Part shown: in pieces, positions 1 to 8,819 of the stretch
Layout of the letters: each line of letters begins with the position of its first letter
Position numbering within the stretch: position 1 is the first letter of the stretch
Source: Corynebacterium glucuronolyticum DSM 44120
Lineage (GTDB): Bacteria; Actinomycetota; Actinomycetes; Mycobacteriales; Mycobacteriaceae
DNA length: 64,000 nucleotides
Reading direction: 5' to 3'
Assembly: GCF_030440595.1 (NCBI RefSeq)
Contig: NZ_CP047452.1
Location: forward strand, 744,001 to 808,000
Notes under the pieces: generated by a model
Database searches by the model: none
Seen by the model: only the letters and a program-made list of their open reading frames with translations
What the model was told of the DNA's origin: nothing
Made by a program: the position numbers and the translations under genes

Positions 1-64
1 GAGTTGAAGTGCTTTTCTCATACCGTAACACAGGAGGGGAACACGTCTGTGGCCTCGAACGATG

Positions 65-1621
65 CTAGACCTTGAGCCCTCGGTGCCGGCTTAGGGCGAA
101 CGCGACCTCGAGAGGGCGGGGCATAACAAGCGCTCCGGGGTGATCATCGCCGTGGATGAGGGCACTGGTGGCTGCGGTGGCGTCCTCGGCAAGCTGGGTA
201 AGGGGGGTGCGCCCATCGACGTGATCCTCCACCCAGCCGAGGGCGCGGGCGATACCCGCTGTCTGCGAGCGGGACACGACCTGCTCCACCGCGGAAATAT
301 CGACGTTTTCCTTGCCGTGGCGGATCGTCCCCGCATCCTTGGCTTGTGGTTGCTTTTTCCGCTTACCGTGCTGTGTTTTCAACACTGCGACTATACGTGG
401 CTTGGGCAGAACAAACGGGGCCTGTTCGTCGACTGGTTCGGCTAGCTCCTTCGCAGCAGCAGTTGCATCACGAGGCTCGTAATTTTCCATCGCGATGACG
501 GTGTCCGCGACATCGATAAATGCGGAGGAGCCACCGGCGACGATGACAGTGGACACGCCGTGATCGCGCCACAGTGCCCGGACACGATCAACCAGCGGTG
601 TGATGGGCTCAGCGGTGACGAGCTTCTTCATCCGCGCATCGCGGATCATGAAATTGGTGGCCGACGTGTCCTCGTCGATAAGCAAAACCTCAGCGCAGGC
701 CTCCAGCGCCTCCATGACTGAGGCCGCCTGCGAGGTTGAACCGGAGGCGTTTGCAGTGGTGAAGTGAGTCGTATCTGCGCCGGTGGGGAGCGAAGAGATG
801 AACTCGGAGATATCCACCCCGGCCACCGCACGGCCGTCCTCGGCGCGCACGTGCACGGCGGTTGGATTCGTGACTGCGTACTCGCGGCCGTCGGCAAGCG
901 TGTGGTTGTACACTCCCAGCGAAAGAGCGTTGAGCAGCGTTGATTTTCCGTGAAAACCTCCACCAACGATGACGGTGACACCTCGTGGAATGCCCATCCC
1001 TGTCACGCCGGCAATGTTCGTACGCAAAGACTCCGGAGAGCGGAACGGGACGGCACCGGTAAGTGGCAGGGGAGAAGTGCCGGTGGCGCGGGGGAGGATC
1101 GCCCCGTCGGCGATAAAAGCGACATTTTCGCCGAGCGCTGCGCGCATCCTCTCCTGCTGGTTGTAGAGCTGAACTGCGGCGGTTGGGTCGAAGCCCTCGA
1201 AAGCGTCCTCCAGAGCGTCAGGAAGATCATCGCAGATGAGGTGAGCTGCGGCACGGCCGAGGATCCGACGCCCACGCGCCGGAAGCTGCACAAAAAACCG
1301 GATGTGGAGCGTCCCGTTGCGGTCGACGCAGCTAGCCGTCGGAAGAACCTCCTGCCCCGGGCTGTCGATGCTTATATCGCGGTGACCTCGGAAAGCGCGC
1401 GCCACAGCGCGGGCCACCTGGTCACACACCGGAACCGGGTGGAAATCAGGTGCCGGGTTGGGAAGCTCCACATGCATTTTCGACGGCGGTGCGTACGGAT
1501 CCGACTGGACGCGGTCTATGGCAAGCGTCATCCGCCCCAGGTCATAACGACCAACGAGCGACTTGTAGGCGCCGTAGCCTTTGCCGTCGAGGGCTGTTAG
1601 CCGTGAATACAGCGAAGCCAT
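65..1621 (-). CDS. ABC-class P-loop ATPase (PF09818-like)
   Basis: The 518-aa product belongs to the family of predicted ABC-class ATPases that stand alone and lack a transporter partner. The P-loop is visible near residue 220 (GGGFHGKST) and a Walker-B-like segment (VLLIDEDTSATNFM) near residue 310, followed by a conserved region on handling of nucleotide in this family. There are no membrane segments, so it should be cytosolic. The substrate and physiological role of the family are unknown. Its ATG lies one base after the stop of the secreted-protein gene at 1623-2615, so the two are probably cotranscribed from right to left. Family assignment is confident; function is not. Confidence 0.85.
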   Translation of the reverse strand: MASLYSRLTALDGKGYGAYKSLVGRYDLGRMTLAIDRVQSDPYAPPSKMHVELPNPAPDFHPVPVCDQVARAVARAFRGHRDISIDSPGQEVLPTASCVDRNGTLHIRFFVQLPARGRRILGRAAAHLICDDLPDALEDAFEGFDPTAAVQLYNQQERMRAALGENVAFIADGAILPRATGTSPLPLTGAVPFRSPESLRTNIAGVTGMGIPRGVTVIVGGGFHGKSTLLNALSLGVYNHTLADGREYAVTNPTAVHVRAEDGRAVAGVDISEFISSLPTGADTTHFTTANASGSTSQAASVMEALEACAEVLLIDEDTSATNFMIRDARMKKLVTAEPITPLVDRVRALWRDHGVSTVIVAGGSSAFIDVADTVIAMENYEPRDATAAAKELAEPVDEQAPFVLPKPRIVAVLKTQHGKRKKQPQAKDAGTIRHGKENVDISAVEQVVSRSQTAGIARALGWVEDHVDGRTPLTQLAEDATAATSALIHGDDHPGALVMPRPLEVAFALSRHRGLKV

Positions 1622-1622
1622 C

Positions 1623-2615
1623 CTACTTCCTCTTCCTCCCGACAGTCAGGATGATAGCGAGGAGAACGAGTACACCGACGCCGGCGAGTGCGGCGATGCC
1701 GATGAAAGAGGTCACGGAGGAGCCGCCGTTCTTCTCCTTGTCCTTTCCCGGCGCTGCATCTTTGTTCGGCGCCGTGGGATCCTCCTCGTTGTTGCCTACT
1801 GTCGCGCCGGAAGGGGCATCCGGGTCCGTCAGTGTCACGACGGCAATTGCTGTGTCCTTGTCTCGGATGACCTGGATGATGAAGGGATTATCCGGAGTTT
1901 CGCCCTCCGGATAGGTGAGCGTCAGCGTCCGGGACTCCTTGTCGATTGCTCTCTTGACACCCTTGATGATCTGTCCCGTCGAATCGACGTAGCGGATGGA
2001 GAGTCCCTCCTGGTCGACGCCGGAGAATTCGTTGTACAAGCGTGCCGCCTCCAGGAGCCCGAGCTGTGAGGTAATGGTATTGCCGGACACCGTGGCAGTG
2101 AGGTCAATGCGCCGGGCGTCCGTATCGCTCACGGGGGATGCCTGCTCGCGCGCAGGGTGGGTGGAGTCGGCTGTCCCGTTGCCCACGTCGGATGTGGTGT
2201 CTGGCTGTTCCGCATCGTTCGTCCCCGAGTCGTTGCCACTCTCATCGTTGGTGTTCGGGACTGGCGCTGCGACAACTGGGTCGGATACCAGTGTGATGGT
2301 CGCCGAATAACCTGCGGCCTGTGCAGGAACGGAGATCGTGGAACCGCCTCCTGCAGGTGCGGTAACCGTCACCTGTGTCCCCGATGTAGACACCTGCCAC
2401 CCGTCGCCCGAGTACTGTGCCTGAACAGGAACACCCAGGTCTACCGTGATCGTTTGCCCGGCAGGAACCGAAATGGGCTGAGAGATGGCTGCCTGCACCT
2501 CTTGGACGCTCACTCCACCCGGGAGTTGCTGAGCCACTCCAATTCCAGGAAAACAGAGGGCTACAAGCACAGCGAATGACGTCAGAGAGTGTCGCACGGT
2601 TGGCGTACCTTTCAT
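1623..2615 (-). CDS. Secreted, C-terminally membrane-anchored protein
   Basis: I do not recognise a family. I chose the internal ATG at 2615 because it places a good signal peptide at the N-terminus (MKGT..., hydrophobic core, GVAQQ cleavage region); an upstream ATG at 2705 would add 30 polar residues before it. The mature protein is Thr/Ser/Asp-rich with an acidic low-complexity linker near the middle, a beta-rich segment after it, and a C-terminal hydrophobic helix followed by GRKRK. This gives a cell-envelope protein with an extracellular body and a short positive tail. There is no LPXTG motif. It directly precedes the ABC-class ATPase gene in the same direction. Confidence 0.6.
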   Translation of the reverse strand: MKGTPTVRHSLTSFAVLVALCFPGIGVAQQLPGGVSVQEVQAAISQPISVPAGQTITVDLGVPVQAQYSGDGWQVSTSGTQVTVTAPAGGGSTISVPAQAAGYSATITLVSDPVVAAPVPNTNDESGNDSGTNDAEQPDTTSDVGNGTADSTHPAREQASPVSDTDARRIDLTATVSGNTITSQLGLLEAARLYNEFSGVDQEGLSIRYVDSTGQIIKGVKRAIDKESRTLTLTYPEGETPDNPFIIQVIRDKDTAIAVVTLTDPDAPSGATVGNNEEDPTAPNKDAAPGKDKEKNGGSSVTSFIGIAALAGVGVLVLLAIILTVGRKRK

Positions 2616-2830
2616 ATTTTTGTCGGTGTTTGTTGTTCGGGCGCTAGGTGCTTCTGTGATGGTCGCTTCAGCGTTGGCGGTTTCAGCAGCGTTATTACTC
2701 GTCATTACTCGTCATTTCGCTAGCGCATGCGCGATGCCATTGTTACACATGAAAGACTACTGTTGAGTCCAAAACCTACACTCTACAGCGTTCACTTTCG
2801 AGCGTTCACTACTGGACAAGGAGAAAAAGG

Positions 2831-3448
2831 ATGAGTTCCGCTGAGGCCTCTACAACAGCCACGCACACCGGCAACGCGCCCGCTGGGGAAAATACTGCCC
2901 TCATTATCGTCGACGTGCAGAATGATTTCTGCCCCGGTGGCTCCCTCGCTACCGAAGGAGGCGCAGATGTAGCTGCCGCCATCGCCTCTTTTGTCGCTGG
3001 ACACCGCAGCTACTACGGAGCGATTGTGGCAACAAAAGACTGGCATATCGATCCGGGCACACACTTTTCAGATCATCCCGATTATGTGGATACCTGGCCC
3101 GTCCACTGTGTGAAGGGGACGGAAGGTGCCGCCCTGCACCCGGCCCTCGCGCCGGCGGAAAAGTACATCGAGGCCACATTTACTAAAGGCGAGTACTCCG
3201 CCGCATACTCAGGATTCGAGGGAGCGTGCGACGGCGAATCCCTAGGGGATTGGCTTCACGCCCGCGGTATCACTCACCTGCACGTGTGCGGTATTGCCAC
3301 GGATTTCTGCGTTCGCGCAACCGCACGTGACGGGCTGAAGGAAGGCTTCGATGTGAGCGTACTCAAGGAGCTCGTTGCCGCGGTCAATGAGGATAACGGT
3401 GCCAAAGCACTGGAAGAAATCGCCGCTCAGGGCGGGCACGTCCGCTAA
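2831..3448 (+). CDS. pncA: Nicotinamidase / pyrazinamidase
   Basis: The product hydrolyses nicotinamide to nicotinate for NAD salvage and would also activate pyrazinamide. The catalytic triad of the isochorismatase-like family is visible: Asp28 (IIVDVQNDF), Lys119 (FTKGEYSAAYSGFEG) and Cys160 (GIATDFCVRA). Metal ligands are likely Asp70, His72, His78 and His92 (KDWHIDPGTHF and WPVHCV). At 205 aa it is slightly longer than the mycobacterial enzyme because of a ~20-residue N-terminal extension. A good ribosome site (AAGGAGAAAAAGG) precedes the ATG. It is divergent from the gene at 1623-2615. Confidence 0.95.
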   Translation: MSSAEASTTATHTGNAPAGENTALIIVDVQNDFCPGGSLATEGGADVAAAIASFVAGHRSYYGAIVATKDWHIDPGTHFSDHPDYVDTWPVHCVKGTEGAALHPALAPAEKYIEATFTKGEYSAAYSGFEGACDGESLGDWLHARGITHLHVCGIATDFCVRATARDGLKEGFDVSVLKELVAAVNEDNGAKALEEIAAQGGHVR

Positions 3449-3463
3449 CGCGGTGTCCTTGGT

Positions 3464-3946
3464 CTAGCTTGCATGTGCGATAACCTCGCGTTCCATGCCA
3501 AGAAGCGCTGCTTTCATCGCAGTTCCTCCCGCGTAGTTGCCGACGCCACCGCCGGCAGGCACGACGCGGTGGCATGGGACGAGAAGTGGCACGGGGTTGA
3601 GGGCACAGGCTGTGCCAACGGCGCGCGCTGCGCGCGGATGCCCGATAGCTTCCGCAATCTGACCGTACGTGCGCGTTTCCCCGAAGGGGATTGCGGTCAA
3701 TGCACGCCACACGGCGAGTTGGAACGGAGTTCCTGCGGGGACAGCGATATCTAGGTTCCACTGTGTCCTAGAGTGCGAGAGGTACTGTGCGATGTGCGTT
3801 GCCGCGCGCTCGCTCGCGTCGCTGGGGGCAGCCAGTGGTGCGTCGTGGCCGGGCAGAACCACCCTCACCACGCGGTTGCCCTGGGTGACTACCGTAATCT
3901 CACCGAAACGTGTACTCAGTACGCTGGCATTCGTTACTGCGGGCAC
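3464..3946 (-). CDS. ogt: Methylated-DNA--protein-cysteine methyltransferase
   Basis: This 160-aa suicide DNA repair enzyme transfers the alkyl group from O6-alkylguanine to its own cysteine. The active-site PCHRV motif and the following GG..GNYAGG segment are present, as is the helix-turn-helix region (TYGQIAEAIGHPRAARAVG). It lacks the N-terminal Ada regulatory domain, so it is an Ogt-type enzyme. The gene ends 15 bp beyond the pncA stop in convergent orientation, and its start overlaps the end of the lipoprotein gene by 13 bases, suggesting cotranscription. Confidence 0.95.
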   Translation of the reverse strand: MPAVTNASVLSTRFGEITVVTQGNRVVRVVLPGHDAPLAAPSDASERAATHIAQYLSHSRTQWNLDIAVPAGTPFQLAVWRALTAIPFGETRTYGQIAEAIGHPRAARAVGTACALNPVPLLVPCHRVVPAGGGVGNYAGGTAMKAALLGMEREVIAHAS

Positions 3947-4641
3947 GTGGCTGAGAAGTCGAAAGAGGAATCTCCGTCGTTATCGCTGTCGAGGTAGGCG
4001 TTCCCTACGAAGCGATAGGTGGATCCGTCCTTTATTACTTTCACGTCACCGTTGCCCACGGAGGCATCGTAGGCAAGAGATCCGCCGTCGGTGGTCGCAC
4101 CGAGGCTTTCCAGCTCCGGGGAGTCGCCTTCGGTGACCTGCGCGGAGAAACCGTTTTTCCCGTTGTTCCGGGAAATGAAAACATAGCCGTTCTCGGCGTA
4201 GCACGTCACGCCGTTGCTTGTCTTTTCTTTGTCCGCGCGGGCTTCGTTCTCGCTATTCGACGGCTGGCTGAAATCGTCGTCGGTAATGACCGGCGCCACG
4301 GGCGCACCGTTCTCTGGTCGGGCTGCGTGCTCACGCTGTGCGCTTCGGCGTGCGGTTGGCTCCTTGCGGTCGCTGTCAGCGGGCTCGTCCTCGTCGGCGG
4401 TAACGACAACAGTAGATCCACTTTCGACGAGTGTGCGCGGGGTCTTTTTCCGTCCTTTCTTTTCTTTTTTCGTTTCTGCAGCAGACGAGCTTGCTGATTC
4501 AGAGGCCTCTGGCGAGGCTGTAACCTGTGCGGTTCGGGTCGTGATCGCTGTCTCGGTGACTTCTGCGCTCTTGTTTGGGGACGTACACCCCGTGAACATG
4601 ATGGCGGAGATGGTCAAGACGGCGCAGAGCGTTTTCTTCAT
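3934..4641 (-). CDS. LpqH-like (19-kDa antigen family) lipoprotein
   Basis: The start at 4641 gives a lipoprotein signal (MKKTLCAVLTISAIMFTGC) with the lipobox cysteine at residue 19; the reading frame stays open upstream to 4839 but without a signal. A Lys/Ser/Glu-rich linker of ~110 residues leads to a C-terminal ~90-aa domain beginning VTCYAENG and ending FDFSATCPQ. Its conserved features (SPELESLG, a Tyr-containing strand, a second Cys near the end) resemble the mycobacterial LpqH / 19-kDa antigen domain, a surface lipoprotein of unclear molecular role. The family assignment is by motif resemblance. It overlaps ogt by 13 bases. Confidence 0.65.
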   Translation of the reverse strand: MKKTLCAVLTISAIMFTGCTSPNKSAEVTETAITTRTAQVTASPEASESASSSAAETKKEKKGRKKTPRTLVESGSTVVVTADEDEPADSDRKEPTARRSAQREHAARPENGAPVAPVITDDDFSQPSNSENEARADKEKTSNGVTCYAENGYVFISRNNGKNGFSAQVTEGDSPELESLGATTDGGSLAYDASVGNGDVKVIKDGSTYRFVGNAYLDSDNDGDSSFDFSATCPQ

Positions 4642-4935
4642 GGCGGGGGAGATGCTCCTCTGAATACTATCGGGCGGTTTTCTTGTAACTGTAGCTTTAC
4701 GTCTGGCGGATGTCTTGATGGTGGGGGAAAAGAGGGGTCTCGCTAAGTCACAATAAAAGGGGTGTGTGATAAACTTCACAAATGGCAAACGCTGTTTGAA
4801 ATTGGTCTGACGAACTGGGGTTTTATCCAATTCGGGCATTGTTGATCAATCGTTTGTGGGAACAAACCCAAAAAGCGCCTTACGTCACACCATTCTGATA
4901 TGCAGGAATGAAGTCACTCGCCTAGGTTAGTAAGT

Positions 4936-6441
4936 ATGAGTTCTAACGCCACAAGGAAAATCGGTGTCACAGAATTGGCAATGCGCGATGCGCACCAGTC
5001 TCTCATGGCAACGCGAATGGCCATGGAAGACATGGTGGGTATCTGTGAGGAAATGGACCAGGCGGGATACTGGTCCGTGGAATGCTGGGGCGGGGCAACC
5101 TACGACTCCTGCATCCGCTTCCTCAATGAAGATCCCTGGGAGAGGCTGCGGACCTTCCGCAAACTGATGCCCAACTCCCGTCTTCAGATGCTGCTTCGCG
5201 GTCAAAACCTCCTCGGCTACCGCCACTATGAAGATATGGTGGTGGACAAGTTCGTGGAGAAGTCCCGCGAAAACGGCATGGACGTATTCCGCGTCTTTGA
5301 TGCCCTCAACGATCCCCGTAACCTCGAGCACGCAATGAACGCCGTGAAGAAGGTCGGCGGCCACGCACAGGGCACCATCTGCTACACGGTCTCCCCGCTC
5401 CACGATGTCCAGGGCTACATTGACCTGGCCGGCCGCCTGCTCGACATGGGTGCTGATTCCATCGCCCTCAAGGACATGGCAGCACTGCTCAAGCCGCAGC
5501 CCGCCTACGACATAGTCAAGGGTATTAAGGAAAAGTACGGCGAGGATACGCAGATCAACGTCCACTGCCACTCGACCACGGGTGTCACCATGGTTACCCT
5601 CATGAAGGCCATCGAAGCTGGTGCCGATGTTGTCGATACCGCCATCTCCTCGATGTCTCTCGGACCTGGCCACAACCCGACGGAATCTCTCGTCGAAATG
5701 CTTGAAGGAACCGGCTACGAGACCGGCCTGGACATGGACAAGCTGCTGAAGATCCGCGATCACTTCAAGGCCGTCCGCCCGAAGTACGCAGAATTTGAGT
5801 CCAAGACCCTGGTCAACACCAACATCTTCCAGTCCCAGATCCCGGGTGGCATGCTCTCCAACATGGAAAGCCAGCTCAAGGCCCAGGGCGCGGGCGACCG
5901 CATCGATGAAGTGATGAAGGAAGTTCCGCTCGTCCGCAAGGACGCAGGCTACCCGCCGCTGGTTACCCCGTCCTCCCAGATCGTTGGTACGCAGGCCGTG
6001 TTCAACGTCCTCATGGGTCGCTACAAGGTTCTCACCGCCGAGTTCGCCGACCTCATGCTCGGCTACTACGGCGAGTGCCCCGGTGAGCGTAACCCCGAGC
6101 TTGTCAAGCAGGCTCAGGAACAGACCAAGAAGGAGCCCATTACCTGCCGTCCGGCAGATCTGCTCGAACCCGAGTGGGATCAGCTCGTCGAGGAGACCAA
6201 GAAGCTCGAGGGCTTCGACGGCACTGACGAGGATGTCCTCACCAACGCTATGTTCCCGGGCGTCGCACCCAAGTTCTTCCAGGAGCGCCCCGAGGGCCCG
6301 AAGAACGTGGGCAAGACCGAGGAGCAGCTCAAGCGCGAGGCAGAAGCCGCTTCCGGTGCTGCCAACGCGATCCGCGAGCCGATTACCTACCGTGTGTCGG
6401 TCGGTGGCCGCGAAGAGTCCGTCAAGGTCGAGCCGGCGTAA
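4936..6441 (+). CDS. Methylmalonyl-CoA carboxyltransferase 5S subunit
   Basis: The product is the pyruvate/oxaloacetate carboxyltransferase half of transcarboxylase, which moves CO2 between oxaloacetate and carboxybiotin. It closely resembles the Propionibacterium 5S subunit over its full length, including RDAHQSLMATRMAMEDM and the ECWGGATYDSCIRFLNEDPW segment. Predicted metal ligands are Asp18, His210 and His212 (NVHCHSTTG), with Lys179 (ALKDMA) as the carbamylated lysine. The ~130-residue C-terminal part corresponds to the carrier-contacting domain. It opens a tight operon with 12S, a small subunit and the biotin carrier. The ribosome site before this start is weak. Confidence 0.92.
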   Translation: MSSNATRKIGVTELAMRDAHQSLMATRMAMEDMVGICEEMDQAGYWSVECWGGATYDSCIRFLNEDPWERLRTFRKLMPNSRLQMLLRGQNLLGYRHYEDMVVDKFVEKSRENGMDVFRVFDALNDPRNLEHAMNAVKKVGGHAQGTICYTVSPLHDVQGYIDLAGRLLDMGADSIALKDMAALLKPQPAYDIVKGIKEKYGEDTQINVHCHSTTGVTMVTLMKAIEAGADVVDTAISSMSLGPGHNPTESLVEMLEGTGYETGLDMDKLLKIRDHFKAVRPKYAEFESKTLVNTNIFQSQIPGGMLSNMESQLKAQGAGDRIDEVMKEVPLVRKDAGYPPLVTPSSQIVGTQAVFNVLMGRYKVLTAEFADLMLGYYGECPGERNPELVKQAQEQTKKEPITCRPADLLEPEWDQLVEETKKLEGFDGTDEDVLTNAMFPGVAPKFFQERPEGPKNVGKTEEQLKREAEAASGAANAIREPITYRVSVGGREESVKVEPA

Positions 6442-6459
6442 AGGAGGGGAAGAAAACAC

Positions 6460-8016
6460 ATGGCTGAAGAACGCTCAATGCAGGAGCGACTCGAACACCT
6501 CGAAAAGGAAAAAGAGCGCGTCCGCCTTGGCGGCGGCGAAAAGCGCATTCAGAAGCAGCATGACCGTGGCAAGCTGACCGCCCGCGAGCGGATCGAAAAG
6601 TTTGTCGACGAAGGCACCTTCTCGGAAGTCGGCATGTTTGCCAAGCACCGCACGACGCACTTCGGTATGGATAAGGCCGATGCACCCGCCGACGGCGTGG
6701 TCACCGGCTCGGCAGCTGTCCTCGGCCGCCCCGTCCACATCGCCTCCCAGGACTTCACCGTCATGGGTGGCTCCGCTGGTGAGATGCAGTCCAACAAGGT
6801 GGCTAACACCATGAAGAGTTCGGCTACCACCGGCACGCCGTTCATCTTCTTCAACGATTCCGGCGGAGCCCGCGTGCAGGAGGGCATCGACTCCCTGTCC
6901 GGCTACGGCAAGGTTTTCTACCAGAACGTCATGCTCAGTGGCCTCGTGCCGCAGATCTCCATCATCGCCGGCCCGTGCGCCGGTGGTGCTGCGTACTCCC
7001 CGGCACTGACCGACTTCATTATTCAGACCCGCAAGGCTCACATGTTCATCACGGGCCCGGGCGTGATCAAGCAGGTCACCGGTGAGGAAGTTACCCAGGA
7101 CGAACTGGGTGGCGCTGACGCTCACATGACGAAGTCCGGCAATATCCACTTCGTTGCCGACGACGACGAGCAAGCGATCCTCATCGCGCAGAAGCTCCTG
7201 AGCTTCCTGCCGCAAAACAACACCGAAGAGCCCCCGATCGTTGACCCGGACTACAACGTCGAGCCCGACCCGGAGCTCCGCGACATCGTCCCGGTGGAAG
7301 GCAAGAAGGGCTACGACGTGCGCGACATCATCAGGAAGATCGCCGACTGGGGAGACTTCCTTGAGGTCAAGGCCGGCTTTGCCCGCAACCTTGTTGTTGG
7401 CTTCGGTCGCATCACCGGCCGCACCGTTGGTTTTGTGGCGAACAACCCCTCGGTCATGTCCGGTGTACTGGACATCGATTCCTCCGATAAGGGCGCAGAG
7501 TTCGTTCGCTTCTGCAACGCCTTCAACATCCCGATCGTGACGCTTGTCGACGTCCCCGGCTTCCTGCCCGGTGTCGCACAGGAGCACGGCGGCATCATTC
7601 GCCACGGCGCGAAGATGCTTTACGCCTACTCCCACGCCACCGTCCCGCTGGTGACCATTGAGCTGCGCAAGTCCTACGGTGGTTCCCACCTCGCGATGTG
7701 CTCGAAGGACTTGGGTGCTGATCGTGTGCTTGCATGGCCGACCGCTGAGGTCGCCGTCATGGGTGCAGAAGGTGCCGTCAACGTGGTCTTCCGCAAGGAG
7801 ATCGCCGCTGCCGAGGATCCTGCGACTCGTCGCGAGGAGCTGACGCAGATGTACAAGGACACCTTCTCCACGCCGTTCATGGCCGCCTCCCGTGGCCTTG
7901 TGGACGACATCATTGATCCTGCCGATACGCGCGCTGAAATTGCAATGGCTCTTGAGGTCCTTGCAAACAAGCGCGAAACCAGGCCGTTCAAGAAGCACGG
8001 CCTTACCCCGATGTAA
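6460..8016 (+). CDS. Methylmalonyl-CoA carboxyltransferase 12S subunit
   Basis: This 518-aa acyl-CoA carboxyltransferase transfers CO2 between carboxybiotin and propionyl-CoA / (S)-methylmalonyl-CoA. The two crotonase-like halves are visible: the first around residues 70-250 with SGGARVQEGIDSLSGYG and the oxyanion GPCAGGAAYSPAL, the second around 290-500 with VDVPGFLPG and SYGGSHLAM. It starts 18 bases after the 5S stop, with an AAAGGAGGGG ribosome site. Similar chains serve in propionyl-CoA carboxylase and methylmalonyl-CoA decarboxylase; the 5S neighbour and the separate 1.3S-type carrier argue for transcarboxylase. Confidence 0.92.
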   Translation: MAEERSMQERLEHLEKEKERVRLGGGEKRIQKQHDRGKLTARERIEKFVDEGTFSEVGMFAKHRTTHFGMDKADAPADGVVTGSAAVLGRPVHIASQDFTVMGGSAGEMQSNKVANTMKSSATTGTPFIFFNDSGGARVQEGIDSLSGYGKVFYQNVMLSGLVPQISIIAGPCAGGAAYSPALTDFIIQTRKAHMFITGPGVIKQVTGEEVTQDELGGADAHMTKSGNIHFVADDDEQAILIAQKLLSFLPQNNTEEPPIVDPDYNVEPDPELRDIVPVEGKKGYDVRDIIRKIADWGDFLEVKAGFARNLVVGFGRITGRTVGFVANNPSVMSGVLDIDSSDKGAEFVRFCNAFNIPIVTLVDVPGFLPGVAQEHGGIIRHGAKMLYAYSHATVPLVTIELRKSYGGSHLAMCSKDLGADRVLAWPTAEVAVMGAEGAVNVVFRKEIAAAEDPATRREELTQMYKDTFSTPFMAASRGLVDDIIDPADTRAEIAMALEVLANKRETRPFKKHGLTPM

Positions 8017-8033
8017 GAAGGCTGTGAATACAC

Positions 8034-8294
8034 ATGAATGAGCCCACACAAGCTGAACTTTTTGAGATGGTGCGTGACCTCCAGCACCGCCTCGGCCAGA
8101 CGGAGCGCCGCCTCGAGCAGATGGAAAAGCGCCTCAATGCCGACATTCCGGAGGACACGCTCATGGCGATTGCCGCCGCTGTGTCTGCCTACCTAGGCAA
8201 CAGGGGCACAGTCAAGGCTGTTCGCTTCGCGCGCACCGACACCTGGGCTTCCCAGGGGCGCAGGTTCCAACAACGACACGCACTCAACGTCTAA
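8034..8294 (+). CDS. Small transcarboxylase-operon protein
   Basis: This 86-aa protein sits between the 12S and biotin-carrier genes. Its N-terminal half is an amphipathic heptad-like helix (QHRLGQTERRLEQMEKRL) and its C-terminal half carries a conserved MAIAAAVSAYLGNRG segment followed by a basic tail. The equivalent position in propionibacterial transcarboxylase operons holds a small ORF with the same AISAAVAAYLGN-type motif, so it is probably an accessory or assembly subunit. It is comparable in size and helix content to the epsilon/delta subunits of related acyl-CoA carboxylases and decarboxylases. Its role is inferred from position only. Confidence 0.75.
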   Translation: MNEPTQAELFEMVRDLQHRLGQTERRLEQMEKRLNADIPEDTLMAIAAAVSAYLGNRGTVKAVRFARTDTWASQGRRFQQRHALNV

Positions 8295-8321
8295 GCATCG
8301 TAGAAGGTAGAGAAGAAACCC

Positions 8322-8684
8322 ATGAAACTGAAGGTAACAGTCAACGGCATCGCCTACGATGTCGACGTCGAAGTAGAGGAGGAGCGCCGCACGCTCGGTT
8401 CCATCAACATTGGTGGCTCCAGCACAGCAGGTGCCGGTGCCGCAAGCGCCGATGCAGCACCGGCTGCCTCCGGTGACGGTATCACCGCACCACTGGCCGG
8501 CTCCGTGTTCAAGATTCTCGTGGCCGAGGGTGACGAAGTGAAGGCCGGCCAGGTCGTCATCGTCCTCGAAGCCATGAAGATGGAGACGGAAATCACCGCT
8601 CCCGCCGACGGCACCGTGGGCAAGATCCTCGTTGCCCAAGGCGACGCGGTTCAGGGTGGTCAGACGCTGGTCGAACTCGCCTAG
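8322..8684 (+). CDS. Transcarboxylase 1.3S biotin carboxyl carrier protein
   Basis: This 120-aa carrier shuttles the carboxyl group between the 5S and 12S active sites. The biotinylation motif EAMKMETE is present, with Lys86 as the biotinyl lysine, inside a C-terminal biotinyl/lipoyl domain (about residues 52-120). The N-terminal [18 protein letters not shown] segment matches the 1.3S subunit's docking tail, followed by an Ala/Gly-rich hinge. It closes the operon, 28 bases after the small subunit, and a strong terminator follows directly. Confidence 0.93.
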   Translation: MKLKVTVNGIAYDVDVEVEEERRTLGSINIGGSSTAGAGAASADAAPAASGDGITAPLAGSVFKILVAEGDEVKAGQVVIVLEAMKMETEITAPADGTVGKILVAQGDAVQGGQTLVELA

Positions 8685-8695
8685 TACACGCACCA

Positions 8696-8724
8696 ATCCC
8701 CGTGGAATTTCCACGGGGATTTTT
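8696..8724 (+). terminator. Rho-independent terminator of transcarboxylase operon
   Basis: A 12-bp inverted repeat (ATCCCCGTGGAA / TTCCACGGGGAT) is followed by a run of T, 12 bases after the biotin-carrier stop. Confidence 0.9.
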
Positions 8725-8819
8725 GCGCTTGTGGATAACTTTTGTGGGTCTGGTCGGGTTATCCACAGTTTTGTTGCTTCCCCTTTAACGGTGCGTTGCG
8801 CCGCTTTATTGTGTGTGGC

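Noticed and set aside
1623..2615. Sortase substrate
   Set aside because: A C-terminal helix and basic tail are present but no LPXTG-type motif.
4921..4935. Possible DtxR half site (TAGGTTAG) just before the 5S gene
   Set aside because: Only one half matches and iron control of this operon is not otherwise indicated.
4927..8049. Long minus-strand frames of 510 and 524 codons opposite the 5S and 12S genes
   Set aside because: They are codon-aligned shadows of strongly conserved plus-strand genes and have no motif or ribosome site of their own.
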